Assembly: GCA_026004015.1 (NCBI GenBank) | Contig: BPIH01000003.1 | Coordinates: 62,001 to 126,000, forward strand | Direction: 5' to 3' | DNA from: Chloroflexota bacterium | GTDB taxonomy: Bacteria; Chloroflexota; Limnocylindria; Limnocylindrales; CSP1-4 | Length of the DNA stretch: 64,000 bases | Part shown: positions 9,946 through 21,756 of the stretch, piece after piece | Position numbering within the stretch: position 1 is the stretch's first letter | Layout of the letters: each line of letters begins with the position of its first letter | The notes under the pieces: model-generated | Database searches by the model: none | Told to the model about the DNA's origin: nothing | Seen by the model: only the letters and a program-made list of their open reading frames with translations | Made by a program: the position numbers and the translations under genes

Positions 9946-10871
9946 GCACCGCGCCCGACGCGGGACCGCCCGGCCCGAGCTGCCCGGCCCGGATCAGCCG
10001 CCCGACGGCAGCGGGAAGCTCGGCAGTGCCCGGGCACTCGGCAGTGCCTGGACCGGGATACGGCGGCTCGAAGGATGCGTCCCCGACCCGCTCGTCGAAG
10101 CTCGTCGCCTCGCCTTCGAACGTGCTCGTCCGAGGCACGCGTCCGGGCTACAGGAGAAGCCGTCGGGACTGAAGCAGCCGTGCGCCTGCTGCCCCGTCGC
10201 CCGGTCCTCCACCTCCCAGCAGGTCGTCGGCGACCCGGCCGACGTGCGCGGCGTGGACGGCGGAATTCGATGCCGGCAGCGCCGCCGCCGAACGTCTGCT
10301 CGAGGTAGTCCGGGAGCCAGATCATCGCCGGGAACGGACGAACGGCACGGCGCCCGCGCCCAGGCCGCCGGCACCGCGATGCACTGCGATCGGGTGAGCA
10401 CCGAGCCATCGATCGGCAGCGCGATCAGGACCCGCCGTCACCGGCGGTCGGCCGGAGTCGACGGCCCAGCGCTGCCGCCCGGTTGCCAGAAGAGCTCGAA
10501 GCCCGGCCCGGCCCTCGAACCCGCCTCCGCCCCGGTCCGGACCCGCCGGAGCATTCGTCCCGCGAATAGCTGCAGGAGGCGTGCAGCCTGCCACGAGCGG
10601 GGCGGCGGCGGCGTCGCGGCCGCACGCCGGCGTGGCGGACCCGGAGTGCTCGCGCTGGCGCCTGAAGCCGCGGCGCCCTGCCGGCAGCCGGCCACGCGCG
10701 AGCCACGCCGGGCCGCGGAGCCGCCGCCCGGGCGCAGGTGGCGACCGGCGCGGCCAGCCGGGCCCCACGAGGCCGCACGCGGGCCAGGCTCGCCGCGTGG
10801 GCCCCCTCGCCGAGCCGCTCCCGCCCCGCGCCGGACGGCCCCCCGCACCCCCGCCGGCCACCTGCCGGCAC
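9946..10871. other. Unresolved 0.9-kb stretch without a recognisable gene
   Basis: ORFs exist in all frames but none gives a recognisable family or a continuous protein. The minus strand contains scraps that read like protein (IWLPDYLEQTFGGGAAGIEF), and a GTG at 10875 overlaps the presumed DUF2520 stop in the usual GTGA style. A gene broken by indels may therefore lie here. 10440-10870 is extremely GC rich. Short repeats such as CGGCAGTGCC occur near 10018-10050. Confidence 0.4.
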
Positions 10872-11982
10872 TCACCCCGTCGGGCCGCCACCTCGCCGAG
10901 GACCTCCCGCAGCCGGGCCGCCCGCTCGCCGTCCAGCGCCCCTCGCCGGACCGCCACCCCGATCTCCCGCTCGGCGAGGACCCGGTAGAGCCCGACCAGC
11001 CCCGGAGCGTGCCGGCCGAGCGCCTCGAGGTGGCGCCGGAGCGTCCCGACGTCGCCCCGCACGATCGGCCCCGTCAGCGCCGCCTCGATCCCGAGGGCTC
11101 GGACGTTCGCCAGCGTCTGCTCGGCGAGCCGGCCGTAGACGGCGAGCGCGCCCGGCCTCGTCGAGACCGGCGACCCGCCCGAGCTCGACGATCCCGTCGA
11201 GGAGGCCGACGAGCCCGCCCGCCGCCAGGACGGCCGCCGCGTGGTACGCCGCCTGCGAGCCCGGCGGCAGCCGCACCGGCACCGCCCCGAGCGCCTCGGC
11301 CATCTCGGCCAGCAGCCCCGCCAGGTCCGGGTCCGCCTCGATCGCCATCGGTCGCCCCGCGGAGCGCCTCGACCGACGCGCTCCACCTCGGCGAACGCGA
11401 CGAGGGGGTGGAACGTCCCCGCCTGGGTCCCCGCCGCCCGGGCCGGCTCGAGGACCTCGGGCCCGAGGGCGCCCGAGGTGTGGACGATCGCCTGGCCGCT
11501 GTACAGCCGGAGGCTTCCCGCCAGAGCCGGCGACCGCGTCGTCGGGGACGCAGAGGACGACGAGCTCGACCTCGTCGAGGACGGCCTGGGCCTCGGCGAA
11601 GGCGCGGGCCCCACCGACGAGCTCGACGAAGCGGGCCCGCCGGCCCGGGATCCCGGCTCGCCACGGCCACGACCGGCCAGCCGGCCCGCGCGAGGGCGAC
11701 CCCGAGGGCCGTCCCGACCGGGCCGGCGCCGACGATCCCGATGAACGGCCGCTCGCCCGGCTCGCTCCGGCGGTGGGGATGGACGTGGTCGCTGGGGTGG
11801 ACGACGTCGCCGTGGCGGTGGAAGCCGGCGGGCGCGTCCGCCTCGTCGGCCCCGGCGGTTCGCCGGGCGGCTCGCTCGGCGGGCGGCAACGGGTCGAGGT
11901 CGACGCCGGCCGCCTCGAGCTCGGCGAGGGCCTCGTCGGTCGGCTCCGGCGGCTCGGGTTCGAGGGCGTCCCAGATCCTCAT
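10872..11982 (-). CDS. Rossmann-fold DUF2520 protein (ProC/TyrA-like dehydrogenase family), frameshifted
   Basis: This encodes an NAD(P)-binding protein of the 'Rossmann-like and DUF2520' family; its reaction is unknown. The nucleotide-binding motif is clear (FIGIVGAGPVGTALGVALARAGWPV). The next parts continue in other frames: SLRLYSGQAIVHTSGALGPEVLEPA, GTFHPLVAFAEVER, then VPVRLPPGSQAAYHAAAVLAAGGLVGLLD, and finally EAALTGPIVRGDVGTLRRHLEAL. At least four frame changes are required. The stop is taken as the TGA at 10872. The ATG at 11982 adds about 70 residues before the Rossmann motif, unusual for the family, so the true start may be later. In many bacteria this gene precedes panC, but no panC is seen here. 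Confidence 0.7.
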
Positions 11983-12287
11983 CGAGCGCGTCGTCGGCGA
12001 GGGACGGTCAGCGGCGTCGTCGATGCGGCCCATCGGCACCACGCCGCCGGCGACTCCGACGGGACGCGGCCGCCGACGCGGCACCGGCCCACCGCCAGCC
12101 CGGCGATTCGGCCGGCCTCGGGCCGCCGGCAGGGTACTCTTGCACCCGACGAGTGTAGCGAGCGAGGCGTTCGCCGAACCCGGACGGACGAACCCGACCG
12201 GACGAACCCGACCGGACCGACGCGAGACGCCCCAGCCGAGCAACGCAGCCCGACGCGAGCCACCAGCCCGACGAGGACGGAGACACC
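11983..12287. other. 305-bp divergent intergenic region
   Basis: This separates the minus-strand DUF2520 gene from aconitase on plus, so it should hold promoters for both. Near 12178-12235 it contains short tandem repeats of a CCCGACCGGACGAA-like unit. I see no clean -35/-10 pair. Confidence 0.45.
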
Positions 12288-15127
<2,840 letters not shown>

Positions 15128-15187
15128 CGGGGGCGCCGGACCCGACACCCGTGCCGGCTCCGGGCGACGCCCGTGGGGCGGCCGCCG

Positions 15188-16327
15188 TCAGATCGTCCGC
15201 AGGACCTCGACGGGGTCCCGCCAGGCCGCGGCGACGGCGGCGGGGACCGAACCGGCGACGGCCGCCAGGGCGAGGAGCCAGCCGACGGCCGCCAAGAGGA
15301 CCGGATCGGGGGCGAGCCCGGTCTGAACGACGACGAGGGCCGCGCCGACCGCCGCCCCGAGGACGACCCCGATCCCGCCGAGGATCGCCGACTCGAGGAC
15401 GACGATGGCGCCGATCGTCGACCGGGTCGCCCCCTGCGACCGCCGGAGGCCGAACTCACGGCGTCGCTCGTCGACGGCCCCGAAGCGGAGCGCCGCGACG
15501 AGCGCCGCGGTCGTGGCAAGCGCCCCCCAGAGGACCGCCGCATCGAGCGCCCCCGCGTCGGCTGCGAGCGCCTCGGTGAGTGCGGCGAGCTCGGCGGCTC
15601 GCTCGATGCCGAGCGGCCCCTCGCGGCTCGGCACGAAGTCGCCGAGCCTGGCCACGAAGGGCTCGACGTCGCGGCTCGTTCGCAGGAGGACGAGGAGCTC
15701 GGTCACCGCCGTCCCCGGACCGCCCCGGACGAGGGCGTACGCGTCGAGCCCCTCGACGCCGCGGTCCGCCTCGACCACGCCGACCACCGCGACCTGCGCC
15801 TGACGATCGTCCTCGACCGTGCCGAAGCCGTCGGCGAGGCCGAGGGCCCGGGCCGCCGCGGCGCCGACGACCGCCTCGCCGATCTCCGGTCGTCGGCCGG
15901 ATGCGAGACGGAGGAGCGGTCCGCCGAAGAGGTCGCCAACGTAGGCGCGCACGCCGACGGCGTCGGCTCCGAATCCGCCCCGCGACGCCGCGAGGGTGGC
16001 GTTCCGTCCGATCGGTCCGACCTGGCCCAGGCCGATCGCCCACTCGACGGACCCGAGGGCCCGGAGTTGCTCGACCGTCGCCGCGGAGAGGCCCGCCGAT
16101 CCTGCCCGATCCACGATCCGAACGACGCGGAGCGCCGGCGCCTCCAGAGCCGCCAGGAGGGTGCGACGCGTCGCGTCCGTGCGGCCGCTCGTGTCGACGA
16201 CGACGAGGCAGGCGAGGCTCATGACAAACATCGTGACGAGGGACCGCCGCCGATGCCCGCGAAGGCCGGCAGCGACGATGTGGAGGAGGACCCTCGGCCG
16301 GATCCCGGGCAAGGCTGCCGCACTCAT
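15188..16327 (-). CDS. FtsX-like (MacB-type) ABC transporter permease
   Basis: This is the membrane subunit of a MacB/LolCDE-type ABC exporter. The product is 379 aa, starting at the ATG that overlaps the ATPase stop (ATGA). The topology is one N-terminal helix (SLVTMFVMSLACLVVV), a large extracytoplasmic domain of about 200 residues, then three C-terminal helices around residues 265-375, which is the FtsX fold. DERRREFGLRRSQGATRSTI is the usual cytoplasmic coupling segment of this family. It is the last gene of a four-gene unit with a lipoprotein, adaptor and ATPase. The substrate is unknown and may be a peptide or lipid. Confidence 0.85.
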   Translation of the reverse strand: MSAAALPGIRPRVLLHIVAAGLRGHRRRSLVTMFVMSLACLVVVDTSGRTDATRRTLLAALEAPALRVVRIVDRAGSAGLSAATVEQLRALGSVEWAIGLGQVGPIGRNATLAASRGGFGADAVGVRAYVGDLFGGPLLRLASGRRPEIGEAVVGAAAARALGLADGFGTVEDDRQAQVAVVGVVEADRGVEGLDAYALVRGGPGTAVTELLVLLRTSRDVEPFVARLGDFVPSREGPLGIERAAELAALTEALAADAGALDAAVLWGALATTAALVAALRFGAVDERRREFGLRRSQGATRSTIGAIVVLESAILGGIGVVLGAAVGAALVVVQTGLAPDPVLLAAVGWLLALAAVAGSVPAAVAAAWRDPVEVLRTI

Positions 16328-16971
16328 GCCAGCAGGACGGTTCGATCGCAGGCCTCGGCGACCGCCGGGCTGTGGGTCGCGACGACGACGCCTGCCCCGT
16401 CGTCGGCGGCCGCCCGGAGCCCCTCGATGACGGCCGCCGCGTTCTCCGGATCCAGGTTCCCGGTCGGCTCGTCGGCGAGGACGAGGCTCGGATCGCGGAC
16501 GAGGGCACGGCAGAGGGCCGCCCGCTGGGCTTCGCCCCCCGAGACCTGGACGGCCCGCCGTTCGGCGAGACCGGCGATCCCGTACCGTGTCATGAGGGCG
16601 AGGGCTCGGGCCCGAGCGGCCCCGTACGAGGCGCCACCGTAGAAGGCACCCTCGGCGACGTTGTCGACGAGGGAGGCGTCGGGATGAAGACCCGCGTCCT
16701 GGAAGACGAACCCGATCCGGTGGGCCCGGAGGCGGCTCCGCTCCCGGTCGCCGAGGCTCGTCGTCTCCTGCCCGTCGAGGCGGATCGAGCCGCCGTCCGG
16801 TCGAAGGTAGAGGCCCAACAGGTAGAGGAGCGTCGACTTCCCAGACCCCGACGGGCCCCTGACGGCGACCATCTCGCCGGCGGCGACCGACAGGTCGAGG
16901 TCGACGATGAGGCCCGGGACGTCGCGGTACCCGAAGCGAAGCGAACGGACGAGGAGGCGAGGGCCGATCAC
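16324..16971 (-). CDS. ABC transporter ATPase, MacB/LolD type
   Basis: This is the nucleotide-binding subunit energising the FtsX-like permease that follows. The product is 215 aa from a GTG whose GTGA overlaps the adaptor stop, which sets the start inside a much longer track ORF. Motifs are complete: Walker A GPSGSGKST, Q-loop in FVFQDAG, signature VSGGEAQR, Walker B with LVLADEPTGNLD, and switch His in ATHSP. The length matches LolD/MacB-type ATPases without fused permease domains. The tight overlaps on both sides indicate one operon. Confidence 0.92.
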   Translation of the reverse strand: MIGPRLLVRSLRFGYRDVPGLIVDLDLSVAAGEMVAVRGPSGSGKSTLLYLLGLYLRPDGGSIRLDGQETTSLGDRERSRLRAHRIGFVFQDAGLHPDASLVDNVAEGAFYGGASYGAARARALALMTRYGIAGLAERRAVQVSGGEAQRAALCRALVRDPSLVLADEPTGNLDPENAAAVIEGLRAAADDGAGVVVATHSPAVAEACDRTVLLA

Positions 16972-18074
16972 GGCAGGAGGATGGTCTCGCCCGCCTCGAC
17001 GCCGTCGACGACCGCCTGGCCCCCCGACACGACCCGAACGGTAACCGGGCGCCGCGATCCGTCCGGGAGGAGAACGAAGGCGCCGCCCCCGGCGTCGCTC
17101 TGGAGTGCCGCGACCGGCACGACGGGCCCCGAGGTCGGCGGAACGATGATCCAGTCGACGGGGACACCGGTGGCCCCCTCGACCGGCACGAGGTCGAGGC
17201 AGTCGTCCACTCGGCACAGCAGCCCGTCGGCGGGCCCGACCCGACCGGTCACCCGCCCCCCGGTCGTCTCGATCGCCGCAAGAACGACGCCCCGCCGACC
17301 GCCGTTCGCGAAGGCGGCCTCGCCCCGGAGGCCCGGGACGAACTCCGCGGGAGCCGTCGAGCCGAAGTCGATGGTCAGGACCGGCTGATCGGCCAGGACT
17401 TCGACGATCGGTGCGCCGGCGGCGACCGGGGCCCCGAGTGCCACCTCGCCCACCCAGCGGGTCGGTGCCCCGAGGACGGGAGGGGGTACGAAGAGGACGT
17501 CGCCGAGCGCCACGCTGCCCGTCGGCGGGAGTCCCAGCGACCGCTGCCACTCGCGGACCGCCGCCGCAGTGACGCTCGTGAACCGCTCGAGGTCGTCGTC
17601 GACGACGAAGCCGGCCCCGCGAAGGTACCGCTGGAGCGACGCCACGTCCCGGCCCCGGGCGCCCAGCTCGAGGGGCCGGTAGGCGGCGATCTCGCCGGGG
17701 ACCACGACGATCGGGCGCTCGTCGACGCGGATGAGGACATCGCCGGCGTGGAGGACGCCCGGCGAGGCGGCGGCCTCGGTGATGATCCCGCTCGTCGGCG
17801 CGTAGAGCCGGCGGACCGTCGGCCACTCGGCCGTTGCCAGCGAGCGAAGGGTGCGGCTGAGTGTCGCCGTTCGCACGACGACGGTCTGCGGGGTTGGGGA
17901 GGGAGCCGTGGCCGTCGGCCGGTCGGCGACGTACGAACCCGAGGCGGCGCCCAAGGCGAAGGCGACGAGGAGGGCGATGAGCCAGGCCAGCGACCCCGCG
18001 TCGCCGCGCACCTTCGGGGCAAGGGCGGCCAGACGACGCCGGCGGCTCGAGCCCGGAGGGCTGCTACTCGTCAA
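16968..18074 (-). CDS. Efflux periplasmic-adaptor-like protein with inserted peptidoglycan-binding domain
   Basis: This is a membrane-anchored HlyD/MacA-like adaptor for the ABC exporter downstream. After a short basic N-terminus there is one membrane helix (LAWLIALLVAFALGAASGSYV), then a biotinyl-lipoyl-like segment (LYAPTSGIITEAAASPGVLHAGDVLIRV). A peptidoglycan-binding repeat follows (GARGRDVASLQRYLRGAGF to EWQRSLGLPP) and then barrel-like domains to the C-terminus. The start is uncertain. I use a TTG at 18074 that overlaps the upstream stop; the track uses another TTG at 18158. The peptidoglycan-binding insert suggests attachment to the wall instead of an outer-membrane channel, fitting a monoderm. 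Confidence 0.82.
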   Translation of the reverse strand: MTSSSPPGSSRRRRLAALAPKVRGDAGSLAWLIALLVAFALGAASGSYVADRPTATAPSPTPQTVVVRTATLSRTLRSLATAEWPTVRRLYAPTSGIITEAAASPGVLHAGDVLIRVDERPIVVVPGEIAAYRPLELGARGRDVASLQRYLRGAGFVVDDDLERFTSVTAAAVREWQRSLGLPPTGSVALGDVLFVPPPVLGAPTRWVGEVALGAPVAAGAPIVEVLADQPVLTIDFGSTAPAEFVPGLRGEAAFANGGRRGVVLAAIETTGGRVTGRVGPADGLLCRVDDCLDLVPVEGATGVPVDWIIVPPTSGPVVPVAALQSDAGGGAFVLLPDGSRRPVTVRVVSGGQAVVDGVEAGETILLP

Positions 18075-18618
18075 GGAACGTCGGGCGCTCGGGGACGGCC
18101 TGGCATCGGACGAGGTCGGCGTGGTCGAAGTCGATGCCCCGAGTTCGGAGATCGGCAAAGGGGTCGAAGGCCCGATCGGAGTCGACCCAGACCTGGAACG
18201 GCGGCGGATCGGAGACCGGGTACCCGGCCTGCCGCATGCAGTCCGTTTCGGCGACGACGTACCGATAGAAGGCGAGGAGCTGCTCGCTCGTCAGGGGCGG
18301 GGGCGGCAGGAGCCGCGCCGGGTCGACGGCTTCGACGCAGGCCCGGCTCTCCGCCCGAAGCTTCGTCGGGTCGTCTGTCACGCCGTCGACCTGATGCACG
18401 CCGCATGCCTGGCCGTCGACCCGGGCCGGATAGCCCTTTTCCTGGAGGCACGATGCCCACGGCGAGGACGAACTCCCGACGCCGGACTGACGGTACGTGG
18501 GCCGGGGACTCCCGTCGGGCGACGAGCCCTCCGGTCCGCCAGCTCCACACGCGAGAACGGCGAACGACACGGCCGCCAGGGCGATCGCGCTCTTCCGGAT
18601 CAATCGACCGAAACCCAC
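18064..18618 (-). CDS. Cys-containing lipoprotein of the ABC exporter operon
   Basis: This is a secreted lipoprotein of unknown function, 184 aa. It has a signal peptide and lipobox (SFAVLAC at about residue 24), then a Ser/Gly/Pro linker and a globular domain with five further cysteines (CLQEKGYPA, GQACGVHQ, ESRACVEAV, TDCMRQAG and VRCQAV). A GTG at 18618 is used; an in-frame TTG six codons later is possible. It is the first full-size gene after a clear promoter, and its 3' end overlaps the adaptor start. The co-occurrence suggests a role as substrate receptor or accessory of the exporter, but no known family is recognised. Confidence 0.72.
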   Translation of the reverse strand: MGFGRLIRKSAIALAAVSFAVLACGAGGPEGSSPDGSPRPTYRQSGVGSSSSPWASCLQEKGYPARVDGQACGVHQVDGVTDDPTKLRAESRACVEAVDPARLLPPPPLTSEQLLAFYRYVVAETDCMRQAGYPVSDPPPFQVWVDSDRAFDPFADLRTRGIDFDHADLVRCQAVPERPTFLDE

Positions 18619-18631
18619 GGGGGCAGCGGAC

Positions 18632-18754
18632 TTAGCTGGAGGCGCAGTAGCCGACCCACCAGGACGGAGACGTCAACAGCGACGACGGCTCGCCCCAGGG
18701 GGTTCGTGATGCCCCACGCGAGCCCTCCTCTCGGCCACCAGAGATCAACGACAT
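18632..18754 (-). CDS. Candidate leaderless 40-aa peptide upstream of the exporter operon
   Basis: This ORF is below the track's size cut-off. An ATG at 18754 lies 10 nt past the -10 element of a strong promoter, so the mRNA would start within a few bases of it. It encodes MSLISGGREEG... ending SWWVGYCASS, a Ser/Gly/Trp-rich peptide with one Cys near the C-terminus. Codon use is less GC-biased than the neighbours. It may be a substrate peptide, a regulatory leader peptide or a chance ORF. Confidence 0.3.
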   Translation of the reverse strand: MSLISGGREEGSRGASRTPWGEPSSLLTSPSWWVGYCASS

Positions 18755-18764
18755 CCGCTGAGGG

Positions 18765-18792
18765 AACATACCACCGCCGTTGACGGTGTCAA
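18765..18792 (-). promoter_or_regulatory. Promoter TTGACA-N16-TATGTT of the exporter operon
   Basis: The minus strand has a consensus -35 TTGACA (18787-18792) and -10 TATGTT (18765-18770) with a 16-bp spacer. It points into the lipoprotein/adaptor/ABC operon, whose first full-size gene starts about 140 nt downstream. Confidence 0.7.
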
Positions 18793-18983
18793 GCGCCAGG
18801 CGGCGTTCTTGACGCGCACATCCCCTCCGATGTGGAGAGCCCCGTCAGCTGCTCGGGCGTGTCGTCGGTGTTGCCGGTGCCGTCGACCGCAAGGAGCCGA
18901 GGCCGCAGCGGCGGGGCCGATGCCACCGGCCGCCCGTCACGGGGCTGCCGGGCTCGAGGCCCTCGCCCCGGTAACCGTCCGGT

Positions 18984-19844
18984 TCAGCTTCCGCGTCGGC
19001 CGTCGCGGCGGGCGTGGAGCCGGCCGTCCGCGGCCAGCTCGAGGGTGAGCGGGACGCCGAAGGCGGCCGAGAGCATCGCCCCGCTGAGCGTCGTCCCGAC
19101 CGGCCCGGCCCCCACGATCCGCCCCGCGCGGAGCAGGACGACCCGGTCGAAGGAGGGTGGGATCTCCTCGACGTGGTGGGTGACCAGGATGATCGCCGTC
19201 GGCGCGCCGTCGCTCGCCAGCCGGTCGAGGGCGGCGACGAGCTCCTCCCGGGCCCCGAGGTCGAGACCGGCGGCCGGCTCGTCGAGGAGGAGGAGTTCCG
19301 GTTCCGGCATGAGCGCCCGGGCGATGAGGACCCGCTGGCGCTCGCCGGTCGAGAGCGTCCCGAAGGGGCGCTCGGCGAGGTGGTCGACCCCGAGCCGCGC
19401 GAGGAGCGAACGCGCCCGGTCTCGATCGGCCTCGGTCCAGGCGTGCCACCACGGTCCGAAGGCCGCGGCCCGGGCGGTGACGACGAGCTCGAGGGGCGTC
19501 AGGCGGCCGTCGAGGAGCGGCTCCAGCGCGGGGCTGGCGTGGCCGATCCGGCGCCGGAGCTCGCGGACGTCGACCCGGCCGAGGCGCTCGCCGAGGATCT
19601 CGACGCTCCCGGCCGTCGGGGCGAGCCAGCCGCCGGCGACGGCGAGGAGGGTCGTCTTCCCCGAGCCGTTGGGACCCAGGACGACCCACCGCTCGCCGGC
19701 AAGGATGGTCCAGTCGAGGGGGCCGAGGATCTGCCGTCCCGAGCGGCGGACGGCGACACCCCGGAGCGCGACGACGGGCGCCGGCTCGGGTCGTGGCTCT
19801 GGTGTCGGGGGCTCGCGGTCGTGGGCAATCGGATCGGCCGACAC
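18984..19844 (-). CDS. Stand-alone ABC transporter ATPase
   Basis: This is an ABC ATPase with no permease beside it. From the GTG at 19844 the product is 286 aa. Walker A is GPNGSGKTTL, the signature region is GTLSTGERQRVLIARALM, Walker B is LLLLDEPAAGLD, and the switch His is in VTHHVEEIP. The overall sequence resembles ModF/YlmA-type or iron-siderophore-type ATPases. The N-terminal 30 residues are Pro/Glu-rich. The start is uncertain because no clear ribosome site is seen. It is divergent from the crystallin-ABC locus, so a functional link is possible but unproven. Confidence 0.82.
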   Translation of the reverse strand: MSADPIAHDREPPTPEPRPEPAPVVALRGVAVRRSGRQILGPLDWTILAGERWVVLGPNGSGKTTLLAVAGGWLAPTAGSVEILGERLGRVDVRELRRRIGHASPALEPLLDGRLTPLELVVTARAAAFGPWWHAWTEADRDRARSLLARLGVDHLAERPFGTLSTGERQRVLIARALMPEPELLLLDEPAAGLDLGAREELVAALDRLASDGAPTAIILVTHHVEEIPPSFDRVVLLRAGRIVGAGPVGTTLSGAMLSAAFGVPLTLELAADGRLHARRDGRRGS

Positions 19845-20095
19845 GGCGGCAATCGTACCGTTCGCCGGTTCGGGACCTGACAGAAAAGCGGCGACGCCCC
19901 CGGGAGGAGGGCGGGGGCGTCGTCCTGGTCGTGAGAGGAGGACCGTCAGTGCTGACGAACGAGACCAGCTGCGTGTGACGTGTCGGCCGCTGACGAAACA
20001 CAAACCCCGAGTTCGACGAAGGCGGTCGCGTCCGCCGGAGGTCGCCCTTGACAGGCTGGGGTAACATTGATGGGCACGGGGTAAACTCCGTGGCC

Positions 20096-20530
20096 ATGGA
20101 CGAGGGAGGAGGCAGTCATGACACACACACACACACACACCGACAGGGCTTCGTCGCTGACGCGATCGCCGCAGCGGCGTGGCTTGCTCTCGCCACGGGC
20201 ATCGTCGTCGTCGCCGCCCAGCCGACCCGCGCCCTGAGCGGCAACGAGCTTCTTCTCTTCCGTGACGCGGGCAACGGTGCCCTGTATACCTACTGCGACA
20301 GCTCCTCGTCGCCATACGGGCAGCCGGTCCTGTACCTGACCCAGGCAGTCAACTCGCTCGGTGCGTACGGTTGGAACGATGTCGCCTCCGCGTACAAACA
20401 ATCCGGCGGGTGGACGCTGTACGAGAACAACAACTACAGCGGAGCGGCGCTCCAGACCGTGTACACGGGCGACTGCAACCTTGGTTCGCCCGAGAACTGG
20501 AACGATCGCGTCTCCTCTGCCGCTCCGTGA
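20096..20530 (+). CDS. Secreted beta-gamma-crystallin / peptidase-inhibitor I36-like protein with a repeat at its start
   Basis: This encodes a secreted protein with two Greek-key beta-gamma-crystallin motifs. A signal-like hydrophobic stretch (AIAAAAWLALATGIVVVAAQ) is followed by the mature domain. The motifs end in GWNDVASAYK and NWNDRVSSAA, matching the Ca-binding (N/D)(N/D)-x-x-S pattern, and LYENNNYSGAAL is typical of I36/crystallin domains. The ATG at 20096 is in frame but has no ribosome site. The ATG at 20118 has a perfect one (GGGAGGAGG) yet is out of frame because an (AC)10 tract follows it. Loss of one AC unit would put it in frame. Known relatives include the Streptomyces metalloproteinase inhibitor SMPI and the killer-toxin-like protein SKLP. 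Confidence 0.72.
   Translation: MDEGGGSHDTHTHTHRQGFVADAIAAAAWLALATGIVVVAAQPTRALSGNELLLFRDAGNGALYTYCDSSSSPYGQPVLYLTQAVNSLGAYGWNDVASAYKQSGGWTLYENNNYSGAALQTVYTGDCNLGSPENWNDRVSSAAP
20121..20140. repeat. (AC)10 dinucleotide tract directly after a start codon
   Basis: Ten perfect AC units follow the ATG at 20118-20120. Each unit gained or lost shifts the frame of the downstream crystallin-like protein. A simple dinucleotide run this long is striking in a 70% GC genome. Confidence 0.97.
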
Positions 20531-20548
20531 GCCCCGACGAGTGAGGCA

Positions 20549-20869
20549 TTGGTCGTCTCCCTTCGTACTCTGCGTCGACCGATCGTGCCGATCGTCCTCC
20601 TCGCGGCTCTCGGTCTGTGGCTGGCGGCACGGTCGAACCTCGAAGCCCCGTACGTCTCTTACCGGGGCGAACGTCTACCGGCTACAGAGGCAGGACGGTA
20701 CGTCTGCCACGATCTCGCCCTGCCCGAGATCCGTTGCTTCGATTCGGTCGAAGAGCTCATTCGGGATCTGGATCTCCGCTTCCCCGGGCACGCCGACCGG
20801 TTTCGCCGCCTCTGGCTCGCGACATGGCCTCCCCAACTGATACCCGAACCGGCCAACCCCCGGCCCTAG
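20549..20869 (+). CDS. Small membrane-anchored protein of the crystallin-ABC locus
   Basis: This is an unrecognised 106-aa protein. It starts at TTG 20549 just after a purine-rich GAGTGAGG, 18 bp past the crystallin gene stop. An N-terminal helix ([16 protein letters not shown]) precedes an extracytoplasmic domain with two cysteines ([20 protein letters not shown]). That segment resembles short conserved patches in other secreted actinobacterial proteins, but I cannot name a family. Its position between the crystallin-like protein and the ABC ATPase, and the overlap with the ATPase start, suggest one operon. It could be an immunity or accessory factor; that is inference only. Confidence 0.6.
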   Translation: MVVSLRTLRRPIVPIVLLAALGLWLAARSNLEAPYVSYRGERLPATEAGRYVCHDLALPEIRCFDSVEELIRDLDLRFPGHADRFRRLWLATWPPQLIPEPANPRP

Positions 20870-21756
20870 CCGCGACACAACTCACGAAGATCTTCAAGAC
20901 CCGCTCGCGGTCGGTGGTAGCCCTGGACGACGTCACCCTCGCTGTCCCTTCGGGCGCCATCACCGGTCTCGTCGGACCGAACGGGGCGGGCAAGACGACC
21001 CTCATCCGGTGCTGGGTCGGGTTTGAGCGGCCGACCTCCGGCATTGCCCTCGTCGACGGCCGACCGGCACCGGACGGCGCGACCGATTCGGGGTGGGTGG
21101 CGTATCTCCCACAGCAAACCCGGCTTGTACCGGACGCTGTCGGCCGACGACCACCTCGTCCTGGCCCGAGCCTTGCGGCCGGGCTTCGATGCCGCCGCGG
21201 CGGCTGACTTCCTGGCACGGCGGAGCATTGAGGGCCGCCGGCCCGTCGGTCAGCTCTCGGGCGGCCAGCAGGCCCAGGTCGCCATCGCCATCGCCCTTCA
21301 CGCCGGTGCCACGACGATCCTCCTCGACGAGCCCCTGGCCAGCCTCGACCCCCTTCAGCGCGCCTACCTCTCGCGGACATCAAGGCGACCGCTGCCCGTG
21401 GTGTGACGGTTCTCGTGTCCTCCCACATCGTCGGGGATCTGGAGGGCACCATCGATCGCATCATCGTGCTCCGGTCGGGCCGCGTGATCCTGTCCGACCG
21501 GGTCGGCGATCTCCTCGATGCGCACCGAGTGGCGCCCGGGGGCGTCGTCGCCGACGGCGCCCGTCCCATCGGACCGATCCCGGGCGACGCCGAGTCGGGT
21601 GACCTGCTCTGGGCCCTTGACGCGACGGTATCCGGTCCGACCGCGGACGCCTGGCGGAGACCGACCCTGAACGAGCTCATCCTCGCCTATCTGGCCGCCG
21701 ATCTGCCCGGCGGACGTGGCAACGTCGACGGGCCGCCGATGAGGACCGGACGATGA
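20824..21756 (+). CDS. ABC transporter ATPase of the crystallin locus, two frameshifts
   Basis: This is the nucleotide-binding subunit of a DrrA/CcmA-type ABC exporter. Walker A is [10 protein letters not shown] in the first frame. A +1 insertion near 21110 leads to the second frame with [19 protein letters not shown] and Walker [14 protein letters not shown] 1-bp deletion near 21373 leads to the third frame, beginning [15 protein letters not shown] and continuing through the C-terminal regulatory part to 21756. The corrected length is about 310 aa, normal for the family. The start overlaps the small membrane protein by 46 bp, and the stop overlaps the permease start (ATGA). Indels are probably technical, but decay of an accessory locus cannot be excluded. 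Confidence 0.82.

Noticed and set aside
20048-20087. Promoter from TTGACA at 20048
   Set aside because: The TTGACA is perfect, but TAACAT (8 bp) and TAAACT (28 bp) are at wrong spacings.
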